NCBI GenBank assembly: GCA_964454025.1
Contig: CAYVRP010000023.1
Coordinates: 18,702-82,701 of the forward strand
Length of the DNA stretch: 64,000 nucleotides
Direction of reading: 5' to 3'
From: JAFGBI01 sp964454025
Lineage (GTDB): Bacteria; Myxococcota_A; Polyangia; Polyangiales; Polyangiaceae
Shown here: positions 34,015-42,359 of the stretch, piece after piece
Position numbering within the stretch: the stretch's first letter is position 1
Layout: each line of letters opens with the position of its first letter
Notes under the pieces: model-generated
What the model was told of the DNA's origin: nothing
The model's database searches: none
What the model saw: the letters and a program-made list of their open reading frames with translations, nothing else
Translations under genes and position numbers: made by a program

Positions 34015-36312
34015 TCATTCGTCGCAGGTCAGGATGGCGTCGCCGAAACTCACCCGGTCGTAGGCGCTGCCGTCAGCGGCGTTGGTCACTCGCAGCTCGA
34101 GGCGGTGGAGCCCCGACACCTCGACGTCGATCCCGACTGGCGCCGAGGTGCCGGTGAGGACCTCGCTCTCGAAGAGCGGCTCGCCGTCGCCGCGGACCTG
34201 GATCACGGCCGAACCGCGCCCGTTCGTGTAGTCGTCGATGCCAGCCGTGGCCGTGAACCGCGAACACCGCCGGCCAAGCCGGTAGATGAGCTGGGCGGGC
34301 GCGGCCAGCCCGATGCCGCGGCCGAACTCCTCGCCGTCGAGGCGGATCGGCCCGCCGTCGCCCGACGCGGAGTTGCCGTTGTTCGTGTCGCGCTCGACCG
34401 GCCCCAGCGCCCCGAACGCGCGGATCGGGATCAGATCGGAGAGGTGGGCGGTCCCCCGGGGGACCGGCGGCTCGTTGCCCACGACCTTCAGCATCACCGC
34501 CTCGTGCCCGGGTACCGACGCCCGGAAGGTGGCGTCGATCGGCGCGAGGTCCGTGCGAGCGATGAGGTCGCGCACCTCCGCTCGCCCCTCGCCGAGCCCG
34601 ACCTCGGCGAGCTCGAACCCGAGCTCGGCGGTCGTGGTGGAGGCGTTGAGCAGCAGCACGGCCCGCGCCCCGCTCTCGTTCAGCGGCTTCGACCAGACGG
34701 AGTGGGACGGTTCGAGGCCGTCCATCTCGAAGCGCACGGGGACGCCCTGGAGGCCAAGCGCGTCCTGGTTGACCGCGATCACCTCCGGGTTGGTGAGGAT
34801 TGCGAGCGTGCCCTCGCTCATGCTCCGCAGGTCGTTGCCGGCGATGAGCGGCGCCGCCATCATCGCCCAGAGGGCGAAGTGCGCCTGCTGCTCGGCGTGG
34901 GGCATCCCGCCGCCCACGCCCACCTCCAGCATGTCCGGATCGTTCCAGCCGTTCGGGCCGGCGTAGGGAGCGAACGGGTAGTTGACGCGCGCGTTCCCGA
35001 GGATGCTCTCCCACCGGGCCTCGATGTCCGAGGTGGTCCGCCAGAGGTGTCCGAGGCCTACGCCCCACTCGTAGAACTTCCAGGCGCAGAGGCTGTAGAC
35101 GGTGCCTGGCGCCAGGGCCTCGCCCATTCGCCGGTAGTCCTGCTCGATCGTCGCCTCGTCGGCGGCGCAGTTGTCATACTTGAGGTAGTCGATGCCCCAC
35201 GCGGCGAACGTGCTCGCGTCCAGCGGCTCGTGACCCCCGGAGCCGGCCCGGTGACCGCAGGTTTCGCGGCCGCGATCGGCGTAGAGCCCGAGCTTGAGCC
35301 CGAGGGCGTGGACGTGGTCGGCGATCGGGGCCATGCCGTCGTTGCCGCTCGCGGCGCGCACCTCGATCACGTGCGTCCCCGCGGGAGCGTCGAACGAGAA
35401 CCGGTGGTCCCGTGGGTCGTCGTCGGCGGCCAGCGCCTCGCCCACCTGGACGTCGCCGACCCGGAGCCTCAGCTCGGGCCAGGCGCGCTCGCCGAGACTC
35501 CCGGTCGCGGTCACCGTGACCTCCGTCGGTCCCCCCGAGAAGAGGTGGTCGACGGTTACTCGCGCGCCGGGCCGCAACGACCAGCCCGTCGCCGTCTCTG
35601 TCCCATTGGTGGGGTCGAGCGCGTTCGCCTCGTAGACCGTGACCTCGCAGGCCTCTCCATCCACCCCGGTGGTGCCGCCCGGGTCCGCGCCGCCGCCCGC
35701 GGTGTCGCCTGGCGCGCCGCCTCTGCTCGTCGCCGGGGTCCCCGCGCCGCCGGCGCCGCCCGCGCCGCCGCCCGCGGTGTGGGCCGGCGCGCCGCCTCTG
35801 CCCGGCTCGGGGGTCCCCGCGCCGCCGGCGCCGCCCGCGCCCGCGCAGCTCCGGACGACCACGCGGCTGACCAACAGATCGCCCCCGTCCGAGTAGAAGT
35901 CCGCTGCTGGCTGGAGCCGTCCGTCCGACGCACGGAGGGCATCGAGCCAGCAGTCGTCGATGTTGACGTACTCGTAGCCGGCGTCCCTCATGCCGCTGTC
36001 CACCATCGCGTCGGCGATCTCCATGACGAGATCGGCGCTGACGCCGCAGTGGAACTGGTTCCAGCTGTTCCAGCCCATCGGTGGGGTCGGCGCGACGCCG
36101 GAGGCCGCCGGCACGGGGTAGTAGTCGTCGAGCTCCCGCGCGACGGGCGCTCCGGCGCCGCCCTCGCCCGCCGCGCCCGCCGCGCTGCGCGCGCCGGCGC
36201 CCCCCTCGCCGCCGTCGTCGTCAGGCGCGACCGCCGGCTCATCTCCACACGCCATCGAGCCTGTCGCGCCCAGAGCGAGCACCACCCACGCCACCCGCGA
36301 AGCGAACCCCAT
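34015..36312 (-). CDS. GH27 alpha-galactosidase-like lipoprotein with inserted domain and C-terminal NPCBM
   Basis: The 765-residue protein is a predicted lipoprotein (GSMAC, Cys 22) with a GH27 catalytic fold. It has PMGWNSWNQFHCG (78-90), EYVNIDDCW (114-122), the catalytic nucleophile Asp 380 in YLKYDNC and the acid/base candidate Asp 429 in RTTSDIEARW. About 185 residues (roughly 138-322) sit inside the catalytic domain where family members have only a short loop. They comprise a Gly/Ala linker made of two 25-residue tandem repeats (160-184 and 185-209) and a compact beta-rich domain (VYEANALDPTNGTETATGW, then HRFSFDAPAGTHVIEVRA). The C-terminal part (IGLAAPAQLIYRLGRRCSRF, then DDYTNGRGSAVIQVRGDGE) resembles the NPCBM carbohydrate-binding module. 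ATG 36312 follows GGAGG. Confidence 0.8.
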   Translation of the reverse strand: MGFASRVAWVVLALGATGSMACGDEPAVAPDDDGGEGGAGARSAAGAAGEGGAGAPVARELDDYYPVPAASGVAPTPPMGWNSWNQFHCGVSADLVMEIADAMVDSGMRDAGYEYVNIDDCWLDALRASDGRLQPAADFYSDGGDLLVSRVVVRSCAGAGGAGGAGTPEPGRGGAPAHTAGGGAGGAGGAGTPATSRGGAPGDTAGGGADPGGTTGVDGEACEVTVYEANALDPTNGTETATGWSLRPGARVTVDHLFSGGPTEVTVTATGSLGERAWPELRLRVGDVQVGEALAADDDPRDHRFSFDAPAGTHVIEVRAASGNDGMAPIADHVHALGLKLGLYADRGRETCGHRAGSGGHEPLDASTFAAWGIDYLKYDNCAADEATIEQDYRRMGEALAPGTVYSLCAWKFYEWGVGLGHLWRTTSDIEARWESILGNARVNYPFAPYAGPNGWNDPDMLEVGVGGGMPHAEQQAHFALWAMMAAPLIAGNDLRSMSEGTLAILTNPEVIAVNQDALGLQGVPVRFEMDGLEPSHSVWSKPLNESGARAVLLLNASTTTAELGFELAEVGLGEGRAEVRDLIARTDLAPIDATFRASVPGHEAVMLKVVGNEPPVPRGTAHLSDLIPIRAFGALGPVERDTNNGNSASGDGGPIRLDGEEFGRGIGLAAPAQLIYRLGRRCSRFTATAGIDDYTNGRGSAVIQVRGDGEPLFESEVLTGTSAPVGIDVEVSGLHRLELRVTNAADGSAYDRVSFGDAILTCDE
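35686..35835 (-). repeat. 75-bp tandem repeat (two copies) encoding a Gly/Ala linker
   Basis: Bases 35686-35760 and 35761-35835 are two adjacent 75-bp copies that differ at a few positions. They encode the two 25-residue linker units (GGAGGAGTPxxxRGGAPxxTA) in the GH27-like protein. The repeat is in frame and probably arose by local duplication. Confidence 0.85.
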
Positions 36313-36496
36313 CTTCTGGCCTCCGCGAACGCCCATATCACGGCCGCGCGGCGCCTTCCCGGCGCTCGGCGCGCGCCCCTGTTCGAGGCGGCGCCTCTCG
36401 CGCTAGGCGCTGCGCCGAGCCGCGCGCCGGCGGCGTTCGGCGGTCGTGCCCGCGGGGCGCCGCGCGCCGGGCCGCGACCCGACGGGCGAAGATCCC

Positions 36497-37117
36497 ATGA
36501 GCGAGCAGGACTTCTATCGAGCGGAGGCGCGGCGACGCGCGGCCGCTGCCGTCCGGGCGGTGGAGGCGCGGACCTCGGCCGAGCTGGTCATCGCGGTCCG
36601 CCGCCGCGCGGGAGACTACCGGGCCGACGCCTACCACCTCGGGTTCGGCGCGATGGGGCTCGTCGTCGGCACCCTGCTGTTCGTGCCCCAGACCTTCTCC
36701 GGCGGCGCCATCCTGCTCGACGGGTTCGTCGCCTTCCTCGGGGCGTCGCTGCTCGCCCGGAACCTCGACTCGATCACGCGCCGGCTCGTCCGTCGAACCC
36801 GCCGCCAGGCCAACGTGGACCTGGCGGCGCGCGCTGCCTTCCAAGAGCTTGGCATCTCGCGGACGGTGGGGAGAAACGGCGTCCTCGTCTTCGTGTCGAC
36901 CTTCGAGCGCGCTTGCGCGGTCATCCCCGACGTCGGCGTGGACGTCATGGCGCTCGGCGAACCCTGGGAGGCGGCGATCGGGGACCTCCGGGCCGCGGTG
37001 CGCCGCGCTGATTTCTCCGCTTTCCTCGCCGCGTTCGAGCGGCTCGGGCCGATCCTCGGGACCGCGATGCCACGCGCGCAAGACGACGTGAACGAGCTGC
37101 CGGACGAGGTGCAGTGA
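36497..37117 (+). CDS. TPM-domain membrane protein
   Basis: The 206-residue protein has a TPM (YgcG/Psb32-type) fold with the helix-strand pattern SEQDFYRAEARRRAAAAVRAVEARTSAELVIAV at the start. Two hydrophobic segments lie near the middle (FGAMGLVVGTLLFVP and AILLDGFVAFLGASLLA). The second half has ELGISRTVGRNGVLVFVSTFERACAVIPDVGV, typical of TPM domains. Family members are membrane-linked and some have phosphatase activity or act in photosystem repair, so the role here is unknown. The stop overlaps the next start (TGATG at 37115-37119), so it is probably translated with the Tim44-like gene. Confidence 0.75.
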   Translation: MSEQDFYRAEARRRAAAAVRAVEARTSAELVIAVRRRAGDYRADAYHLGFGAMGLVVGTLLFVPQTFSGGAILLDGFVAFLGASLLARNLDSITRRLVRRTRRQANVDLAARAAFQELGISRTVGRNGVLVFVSTFERACAVIPDVGVDVMALGEPWEAAIGDLRAAVRRADFSAFLAAFERLGPILGTAMPRAQDDVNELPDEVQ

Positions 37118-38658
37118 TGGCCCGCTCCCTTCGCCGCGGCCCCGCAGGTCTGGCGCCCTCCCCTGGCGAGCGGGTCGTGCTCGCGCTGGTCCTCGCCGGC
37201 GCGGTCGGTCTCGGGATCGGTTTCGTCGCCGCGGACGCGCTGGCTCGCCCTGGCGGCGGTCAGTCGTTCTCGGGCGGCCGGAGCGGTGGGGGTGGCGGGG
37301 GCGGCGACGGGATCGGGGTGCTGATCCAGCTCCTGCTCTGGCTGATACTTCGCCACCCCACCATCGGCATCCCCCTCGTCCTGCTGGTGATCGGCTTCTT
37401 CGTCGTCAAGGCGATCCTCGGCCAAGCGATGCAGGGCTGGACGACGAGCGCGGCGGAGGTCGCGGCCGTGCAGGACGTGCCGCGCGCGGCTCGCCGGGCG
37501 ACGGTGCCGCGCTCGCGCCTGGCCGAGCTCGCGCGCATCGACCCCCAGTTCTCCGCCGTGCTCTTCGAGGACTTCGTCTACTTCCTGTACGCGGCGGTGC
37601 TCCGAGGTCGAGCGGTCGGGTTCGACGCCCTCTCGGCCTACGTCACCCCGGACCTCGCGCGGGCACTCCGGGACCCGCGCCTGGCCGACGTTCGCGGCAT
37701 CGTGATCGGTGCCGTACGGATCGTCGGCTTCTCGGGGATCGAGCGGCCGACCATCACTGTGGACCTCGAGCTCGAGGCCAACTTCGTCGAGCAGTACCGC
37801 GCCGGTGGCGAGCGCCGCTTCTACGTCGTCGATCGGCTGCGGGTGGAGCGGGCGGCGTCGGCGCGGTCGCGCCCGCCGGCGCGGGCGCGCACGCTCGACT
37901 GCCCGAGCTGCGGCGCGCCGCTCGAGGCCGTTCGCGGCGGCACCTGCGGCTACTGCCGCCAGGAGGTCGGCTTCGGGCGCTTCGACTGGACCGTCACGCT
38001 GCTCCGCAACCTGGCCAAGGAGCCGCGCGGGCCACTCCTCACGAGCGCCGTGGACGAGGAGGGGACCGACCGCGCGACCCTCGTCGACCCGGGCGCGGCG
38101 GCCCGATTCGACGCGCTGAGGGCGCGGGATCCGTCGCTCAGCTGGGACGGGTTGATGGCCCGGGTCGCCCACGTGTGGGGCGAGCTCCAGGGCGCCTGGT
38201 CCACGCGCGACGCGGCCCGGATCCGGCCCTACGTCTCCGACAACCTGTTCCAGTCCCTGGTCTACTGGCTGGACCTGTACGCCGAGCAGCGCTGCCGCAA
38301 CGTGAACGAGGACGGCCGGATCCTCCGGGTGGATCTCGCCAACGTGATCAGCGATGCCGTCTACGACGCGGTGACCGTGCGGCTGTTCGCCACCGGGCTC
38401 GACTACACGATCGCCGACGACGGGCGCGTGCTCAGCGGGAGCCGGACGCGGCCGCGCACCTACTCGGAGTACTGGACCCTCATCCGCGGCCGGGTGCCGA
38501 AGGGGCACTCGCGCGGCGACACGACCTGCCCGAGCTGTGGCGCGCCGCTCAAGGTGGGGATGGCTGGCAATTGCGAGTACTGTCAGGTCAAGGTGACCAC
38601 CGGCGACTTCGACTGGGTGCTCTCGCGCAGCGAGCAGGACGAGGCCTACACCGGCTGA
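37117..38658 (+). CDS. Tim44-like-domain membrane protein with two zinc ribbons
   Basis: The 513-residue protein begins with a signal-anchor (VVLALVLAGAVGLGIGFVAADALA), a Gly-rich linker and a second hydrophobic helix at about residues 66-98. It continues with a Tim44-like domain (FSAVLFEDFVYFLYAAVLRGRAVGFDALSAYVTPDLARAL), which recurs after residue 325. Two zinc ribbons are visible, CPSCGAPL with CGYC at about 262-281 and CPSCGAPLKVG with CEYC at about 471-489. Coupling to the TPM gene suggests a joint membrane-proximal job. It is not a Tim44 orthologue in the mitochondrial sense. Start ATG 37117; GTG 37114 would also be possible. Confidence 0.75.
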   Translation: MARSLRRGPAGLAPSPGERVVLALVLAGAVGLGIGFVAADALARPGGGQSFSGGRSGGGGGGGDGIGVLIQLLLWLILRHPTIGIPLVLLVIGFFVVKAILGQAMQGWTTSAAEVAAVQDVPRAARRATVPRSRLAELARIDPQFSAVLFEDFVYFLYAAVLRGRAVGFDALSAYVTPDLARALRDPRLADVRGIVIGAVRIVGFSGIERPTITVDLELEANFVEQYRAGGERRFYVVDRLRVERAASARSRPPARARTLDCPSCGAPLEAVRGGTCGYCRQEVGFGRFDWTVTLLRNLAKEPRGPLLTSAVDEEGTDRATLVDPGAAARFDALRARDPSLSWDGLMARVAHVWGELQGAWSTRDAARIRPYVSDNLFQSLVYWLDLYAEQRCRNVNEDGRILRVDLANVISDAVYDAVTVRLFATGLDYTIADDGRVLSGSRTRPRTYSEYWTLIRGRVPKGHSRGDTTCPSCGAPLKVGMAGNCEYCQVKVTTGDFDWVLSRSEQDEAYTG

Positions 38659-38728
38659 CCCGGGTCAGCGCGGCGGGCCTCGCGCGCAGCGGGTCGAGGG
38701 CCGCGCGCGGAGCGGTCCCGAGCTCCGA

Positions 38729-39652
38729 TCACGGCGACGGCGCGCGGCGGGGGCGCGACAGGCCGTCGGTGGGCTCCGAGGCGCCGAGGTAGCGCCCGAT
38801 CTCCTCGCGCTTGGACTGGATGGCGTCGAGGAGCGCCAGCGCGTGCGCGACGCGCTTGCGCGAGAGCGGGTCGGGGAAGCTCAGTCGCACCTTGTCCCAG
38901 CGCAGCTTGATGGCGTTCTGGAGCTCCCGGAGGTCGCGGACGGCGCGTCGGTGTGGGCGCTGCGAGCCATCCACGCGAAGCGCCGCCACCACCGCGACGC
39001 AGAGCGCCGTGACGGCGGCGAACGCGGTCAGGACGCGGTCCGCGCCGAGCAGTCCCGCCACCACGGCGGCGGCCGCCGCGAGGAAGGCGGTTCCGCGCGA
39101 GAGCCAGAACCGGCGCGTCCGGCCCCGGCTCCGGCGCAGGATGCTCGTCGCCCAGGCCTCGAGATCGCGGATCTGGTCTTCCAGCGCGTCCTCGGGGGAG
39201 AGCCCCCGCGGGAGCGGTAGCGCAGTGGGCGGTGGGGAGGTCTCCTCGGCGCCCTCCTGCTCGAACTGCGCGCGCGGGGAGCCCGGCGCAGCCGGAGGCC
39301 AGTCGCTCATCATCGCCAGGTTGGACCGGTTGCCCGGCAAGGGACCTGCTTGCGAGAGGCCTTCGGGTGGGGCGCCCCGCCGCGTCCCGTTCGCGCGCCC
39401 GCTGCCGTCGATGACGCTGCCGGGCCCGCGGTCTGGCCCCGCCCGGTTCGCCTCCGCAGCTGTCCGGGACGAGTCCGGGGCCGAGCGGGCGGGATCGCTC
39501 CGGACCGGCTCGGCGGTGGGCCGCGCCCCGTCGAGGGCGGAGCGGGCGGGCTCGGCCGCCGGGCGGGACGGCGGCTCCGTCGCCGGGCGTCGTGGCTCGG
39601 CCGCCGGCTTCGCCGGATCGGTCAGCGGTCGGCGGGAGGTCGGCACGCTCAT
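38729..39652 (-). CDS. two-TM protein, paralog of the upstream gene (possible SLATT-like)
   Basis: The 307-residue product has a long Pro/Ala/Arg-rich N-terminus with degenerate repeats of the form PAxEPxRxA, about 150 residues. Two adjacent membrane helices follow (FLAAAAAVVAGLLGA and LTAFAAVTALCVAVVAAL). A helical C-terminal region contains AVRDLRELQNAIKLRWDKVRLSFPDPLSRKR and AHALALLDAIQSKREEIGRYLG. That C-terminal block is closely similar to the upstream gene's block. A short-helix two-TM plus downstream helix layout resembles SLATT-type proteins of bacterial conflict systems, but I only offer that as a weak comparison. The ATG overlaps the upstream stop (TGA/ATG at 39649-39652), so the pair is coupled. 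Confidence 0.65.
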   Translation of the reverse strand: MSVPTSRRPLTDPAKPAAEPRRPATEPPSRPAAEPARSALDGARPTAEPVRSDPARSAPDSSRTAAEANRAGPDRGPGSVIDGSGRANGTRRGAPPEGLSQAGPLPGNRSNLAMMSDWPPAAPGSPRAQFEQEGAEETSPPPTALPLPRGLSPEDALEDQIRDLEAWATSILRRSRGRTRRFWLSRGTAFLAAAAAVVAGLLGADRVLTAFAAVTALCVAVVAALRVDGSQRPHRRAVRDLRELQNAIKLRWDKVRLSFPDPLSRKRVAHALALLDAIQSKREEIGRYLGASEPTDGLSRPRRAPSP

Positions 39653-40320
39653 GATCGGAGTTCACCCTGGCGACCGAGGCCCGGCGCTCCCGGTCCGGAG
39701 AGCAGCGCGGCGGCGGGGCTGGCGTGGGCTCCCCCGAGATAGCGCCCGATCTCCTCGCGTCGCGTCGCGACCATGTCCAGGAGCGAGAGCGCATGGGCGG
39801 TGCGCCGTGGGTGGTACGGGTTGGGGAAGGCGAGCCGGGCCGCGTCCCAACGGAGCTGGATGACGTGCTCGAGCTCTCTGAGCTCGTGGACCGCCCGCTG
39901 CTGGGCGGTGCCGAGCCGGTCGGGGCCCGACCAGACCGCCTCGACGACCACGCACAGCGCCGCGACCCCGGACAGGGCGACCGCGAGCGCGAGGTTGTTC
40001 CAGAGCGGGACGGACGCCGAGGCCAGCACCGCGCTCACCAGCGCCAGGGCGTGCAGCCCCCAGAACCGGGCGGAAGCCTCGCGTTCCCGCTGCTCGTTGG
40101 CGCGAGCCCAACGCTCCAGGTTCTCGAGCTGATGGGTGATTGCGTCATCAGCGCTGAAGCCGTCGGGCGACTCGGCGACGCGCTCGGGAGGTGCGGGTCG
40201 CTCTCCCGGCGCTACCCCGGGAGGCGCCGGGCTGAGCGCGCTCGCCTCGAACTGCGGCGCGCGCGGCGGCGCCGGGAGCGGAGGCAGGCCAGGTCCTGTG
40301 GGTGGAGGAGGATTGGTCAC
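39649..40320 (-). CDS. two-TM protein, tandem paralog (possible SLATT-like)
   Basis: The 223-residue product (from GTG 40320, VTNPPPPTGPG) has a Pro-rich N-terminus, an acidic/Arg region (ENLERWARANEQREREAS), two TM helices (GLHALALVSAVLASASVPLW and ALAVALSGVAALCVVVEAVW) and the same C-terminal block as its neighbour (HELRELEHVIQLRWDAARLAFPNPYHPRRTAHALSLLD). The shared block is about 60 residues long. The frame is also open to a GTG at 40494, but that extra part has no protein-like features, and the Pro-rich start aligns with the paralog's. It has no enzymatic motif. Confidence 0.65.
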   Translation of the reverse strand: MTNPPPPTGPGLPPLPAPPRAPQFEASALSPAPPGVAPGERPAPPERVAESPDGFSADDAITHQLENLERWARANEQREREASARFWGLHALALVSAVLASASVPLWNNLALAVALSGVAALCVVVEAVWSGPDRLGTAQQRAVHELRELEHVIQLRWDAARLAFPNPYHPRRTAHALSLLDMVATRREEIGRYLGGAHASPAAALLSGPGAPGLGRQGELRS

Positions 40321-40581
40321 CGGCGCTCGAGCCGAGTCTAGCGGGGTCGGCTGCGAATGGGGAGCGAAGTCCGGTCTTGGGTCGCGTCCCGCTGCCTGGT
40401 TTCCGGGCGCTGCCGCTGAAGTTATCCCTCTTGCCGGTAAGCCTCGCGCTACCCTCGGAGCCTCCCGGGGAGATGACTGCCGGCTCCGGTTCACGGGGGC
40501 CGATCACCGCTTTCGACGGCGCCCCTTCCGGCGGGTTGGTCGCGGCGCCGGGCTCGAGATCGCCTACCATCCGCGCGGTTC

Positions 40582-41016
40582 ATGGACGGCCCGTCGCCAG
40601 GTCGCGAGCACCTGCTCTTCGCCTACGGCTCCTTGCGCCAAGGGGAGATCCACCACGCGCACCTCGAGGGTGCGGTGCTGGTCGGGCTCTCACGCACCCC
40701 GCCCGCCTACCATCTGGTCGAGCTGCTGAGCTACCCGGCGCTCGTGCCCGGGGGGCGGCTCGAGGTGGTCGGTGAGCTCTACCGGGTGCCGCGGGAGTTG
40801 CTCCTCCGGCTCGACGTCCTCAAGGAGGTGCCGCGCCTCTTCGACCGGGGGCGGATCAGGCTCAGCGACGGCAGCACCGCCGAGGCCTACCTGATGACGC
40901 TCGATCAGGTGGTCGGGATGCGGCGCCTGCGCACCGGTGACTGGAAGGCCCGCTTCGCTCCTCCGCCGCGGGTCGAGATGGCCAACCCTCGCGGCTGGCG
41001 TGGCTACCGGCGGTAG
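40582..41016 (+). CDS. gamma-glutamylcyclotransferase-like (AIG2/GGCT) protein
   Basis: The 144-residue protein has the YGSL motif at residues 15-18 and the compact beta-barrel fold pattern of the GGCT/AIG2 family. Members make 5-oxoproline from gamma-glutamyl amines. The substrate here is not known. The conserved catalytic Glu of the family may be in GELYRVPRELL but I am not certain. ATG 40582 starts just before the LFAYGSL strand. It is divergent from the two-TM pair. Confidence 0.75.
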   Translation: MDGPSPGREHLLFAYGSLRQGEIHHAHLEGAVLVGLSRTPPAYHLVELLSYPALVPGGRLEVVGELYRVPRELLLRLDVLKEVPRLFDRGRIRLSDGSTAEAYLMTLDQVVGMRRLRTGDWKARFAPPPRVEMANPRGWRGYRR

Positions 41017-41324
41017 CGCAGCCCGGGGGCTGGTCGGCGCGAAAGATCGACGACCTCGAGCCCCGCGCCGGCTGCGGCCTTCACCCCGGGGCAACGCTGG
41101 CGGCGCGTCTCGAACTGCCCGCGAGCCATCTCCGGGGCGGCCGTGGCCGTTGGCGACCGGATCGGTGTCCCCCTTCCCCCCGGCTCCGCCCTGACACGGC
41201 CGCCACACCCGCGCCTCGCAGCGCGCTGGATCTGGCCGCGGGCGGGCGCGGCACGATCCGTGCCTCGACCCAGGACGTGCTAGATTCGATCGGGTCGGCG
41301 CGCCCGCCGCGCAATCCTCCCGTC
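41017..41324. other. 308-base region without a gene
   Basis: Between the GGCT-like gene and the cysteine-rich lipoprotein. I see only short overlapping GC-rich reading frames and no RNA, promoter or repeat that I would name. Confidence 0.35.
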
Positions 41325-42314
41325 ATGCCCTGGCGACGCCTCGTCCTTGGCTGGTGTTCCGTCTCGGTGGTCGTCGCGCTGGCCTCGGCCTGTGCGTCGG
41401 CTGGCGACGAGCCACCGCCCGGTCGTTCCGCCGGCGGTGGCAGCTGCGCCACCGCGAGCTGTCTGGCCGGGACCTCGGACGCGGGGTACATCTCCATTCA
41501 CGCCGATCTCGACCGGCCCCTGTCGGAGGACGACGGGAGCGTGGTCCCGGAAGATTCGCTCCGCGCCCTCTGCGGCGCCGGCTGTGGCGAGGACGACGAA
41601 GGCGCGCCGGTCTTCCCCGAGGACGAGGGCGCCTGCGGGGTCGTCGAGGCGGGTGGTGCTGGGGGTCAGCGGGGGGAAGGAGGCGCTCCGGGTGCCCTCG
41701 GGTGCTCCATCGTCGAGGACGTCGACGGCTTGCCGGTCGGGGCCTGCTCCGCCCGCGGCGACGGCGCCGCCGGTGATCCTTGCCTGATGCAGGCCGACTG
41801 CGCACCGGGATTCGCGTGCGTGGGTGCGGACGGCGCCGGCCAGTGTCGGCGTTACTGCTGCGCGGACGCGGAGTCCTGCCCGCAGAACACCTTCTGTGCA
41901 GCTCGGCCCCTGCTCGACCGCGACGCCGACCCCCTGGTGGTGCCGCTGCCGGTGCCGGTCTGCGTCGAGGCGCACGCCTGTCGCCTCGACGAGCCCTACC
42001 CGTGCCCCGCCGACCGGACGTGCACCTGCGCGGAGGGCACGGCCTGCACGGTCGTACGGTCCGACGGGACCACCGGCTGCGTCCCGGCGCCGTCCCCCGG
42101 GGGGCTCGAGGGCGAGCCCTGCCCCTGCTCTCCGGCCACCCTGACCGGTCCGGGGTTGATCTGCTCGCAGAGCACTAGGACCTGCCTCGCGCTCTGCGTT
42201 CTCGGCGTCGACGGGGCCTCCTGCGGCGAGGGTCGCCGCTGCCAGTCGAGCGCCTCCCTGCCCGACGGGTTCGGGATCTGCACCTCGACCCTGACCACCG
42301 AGGCGCAGCGGTGA
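41325..42314 (+). CDS. cysteine-rich predicted lipoprotein
   Basis: The 329-residue product has a signal (VLGWCSVSVVVALASAC) with a lipobox-type LASAC, Cys near residue 25. The mature part has two acidic regions and many cysteines in short spacings (CSARGDGAAGDPCLMQADCAPGFACV, CRRYCCADAESCPQNTFC, CACTCAEG-like groups). This suggests a disulfide-rich extracellular domain as in other myxobacterial surface proteins. ATG 41325 is used rather than the in-frame start at 41277 so that the signal is N-terminal. Function unknown. Confidence 0.65.
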   Translation: MPWRRLVLGWCSVSVVVALASACASAGDEPPPGRSAGGGSCATASCLAGTSDAGYISIHADLDRPLSEDDGSVVPEDSLRALCGAGCGEDDEGAPVFPEDEGACGVVEAGGAGGQRGEGGAPGALGCSIVEDVDGLPVGACSARGDGAAGDPCLMQADCAPGFACVGADGAGQCRRYCCADAESCPQNTFCAARPLLDRDADPLVVPLPVPVCVEAHACRLDEPYPCPADRTCTCAEGTACTVVRSDGTTGCVPAPSPGGLEGEPCPCSPATLTGPGLICSQSTRTCLALCVLGVDGASCGEGRRCQSSASLPDGFGICTSTLTTEAQR

Positions 42315-42359
42315 GGCGACCCGGGTCGGGGCGCGGGCGGGCGGGCGAGGGCGCCGGGG

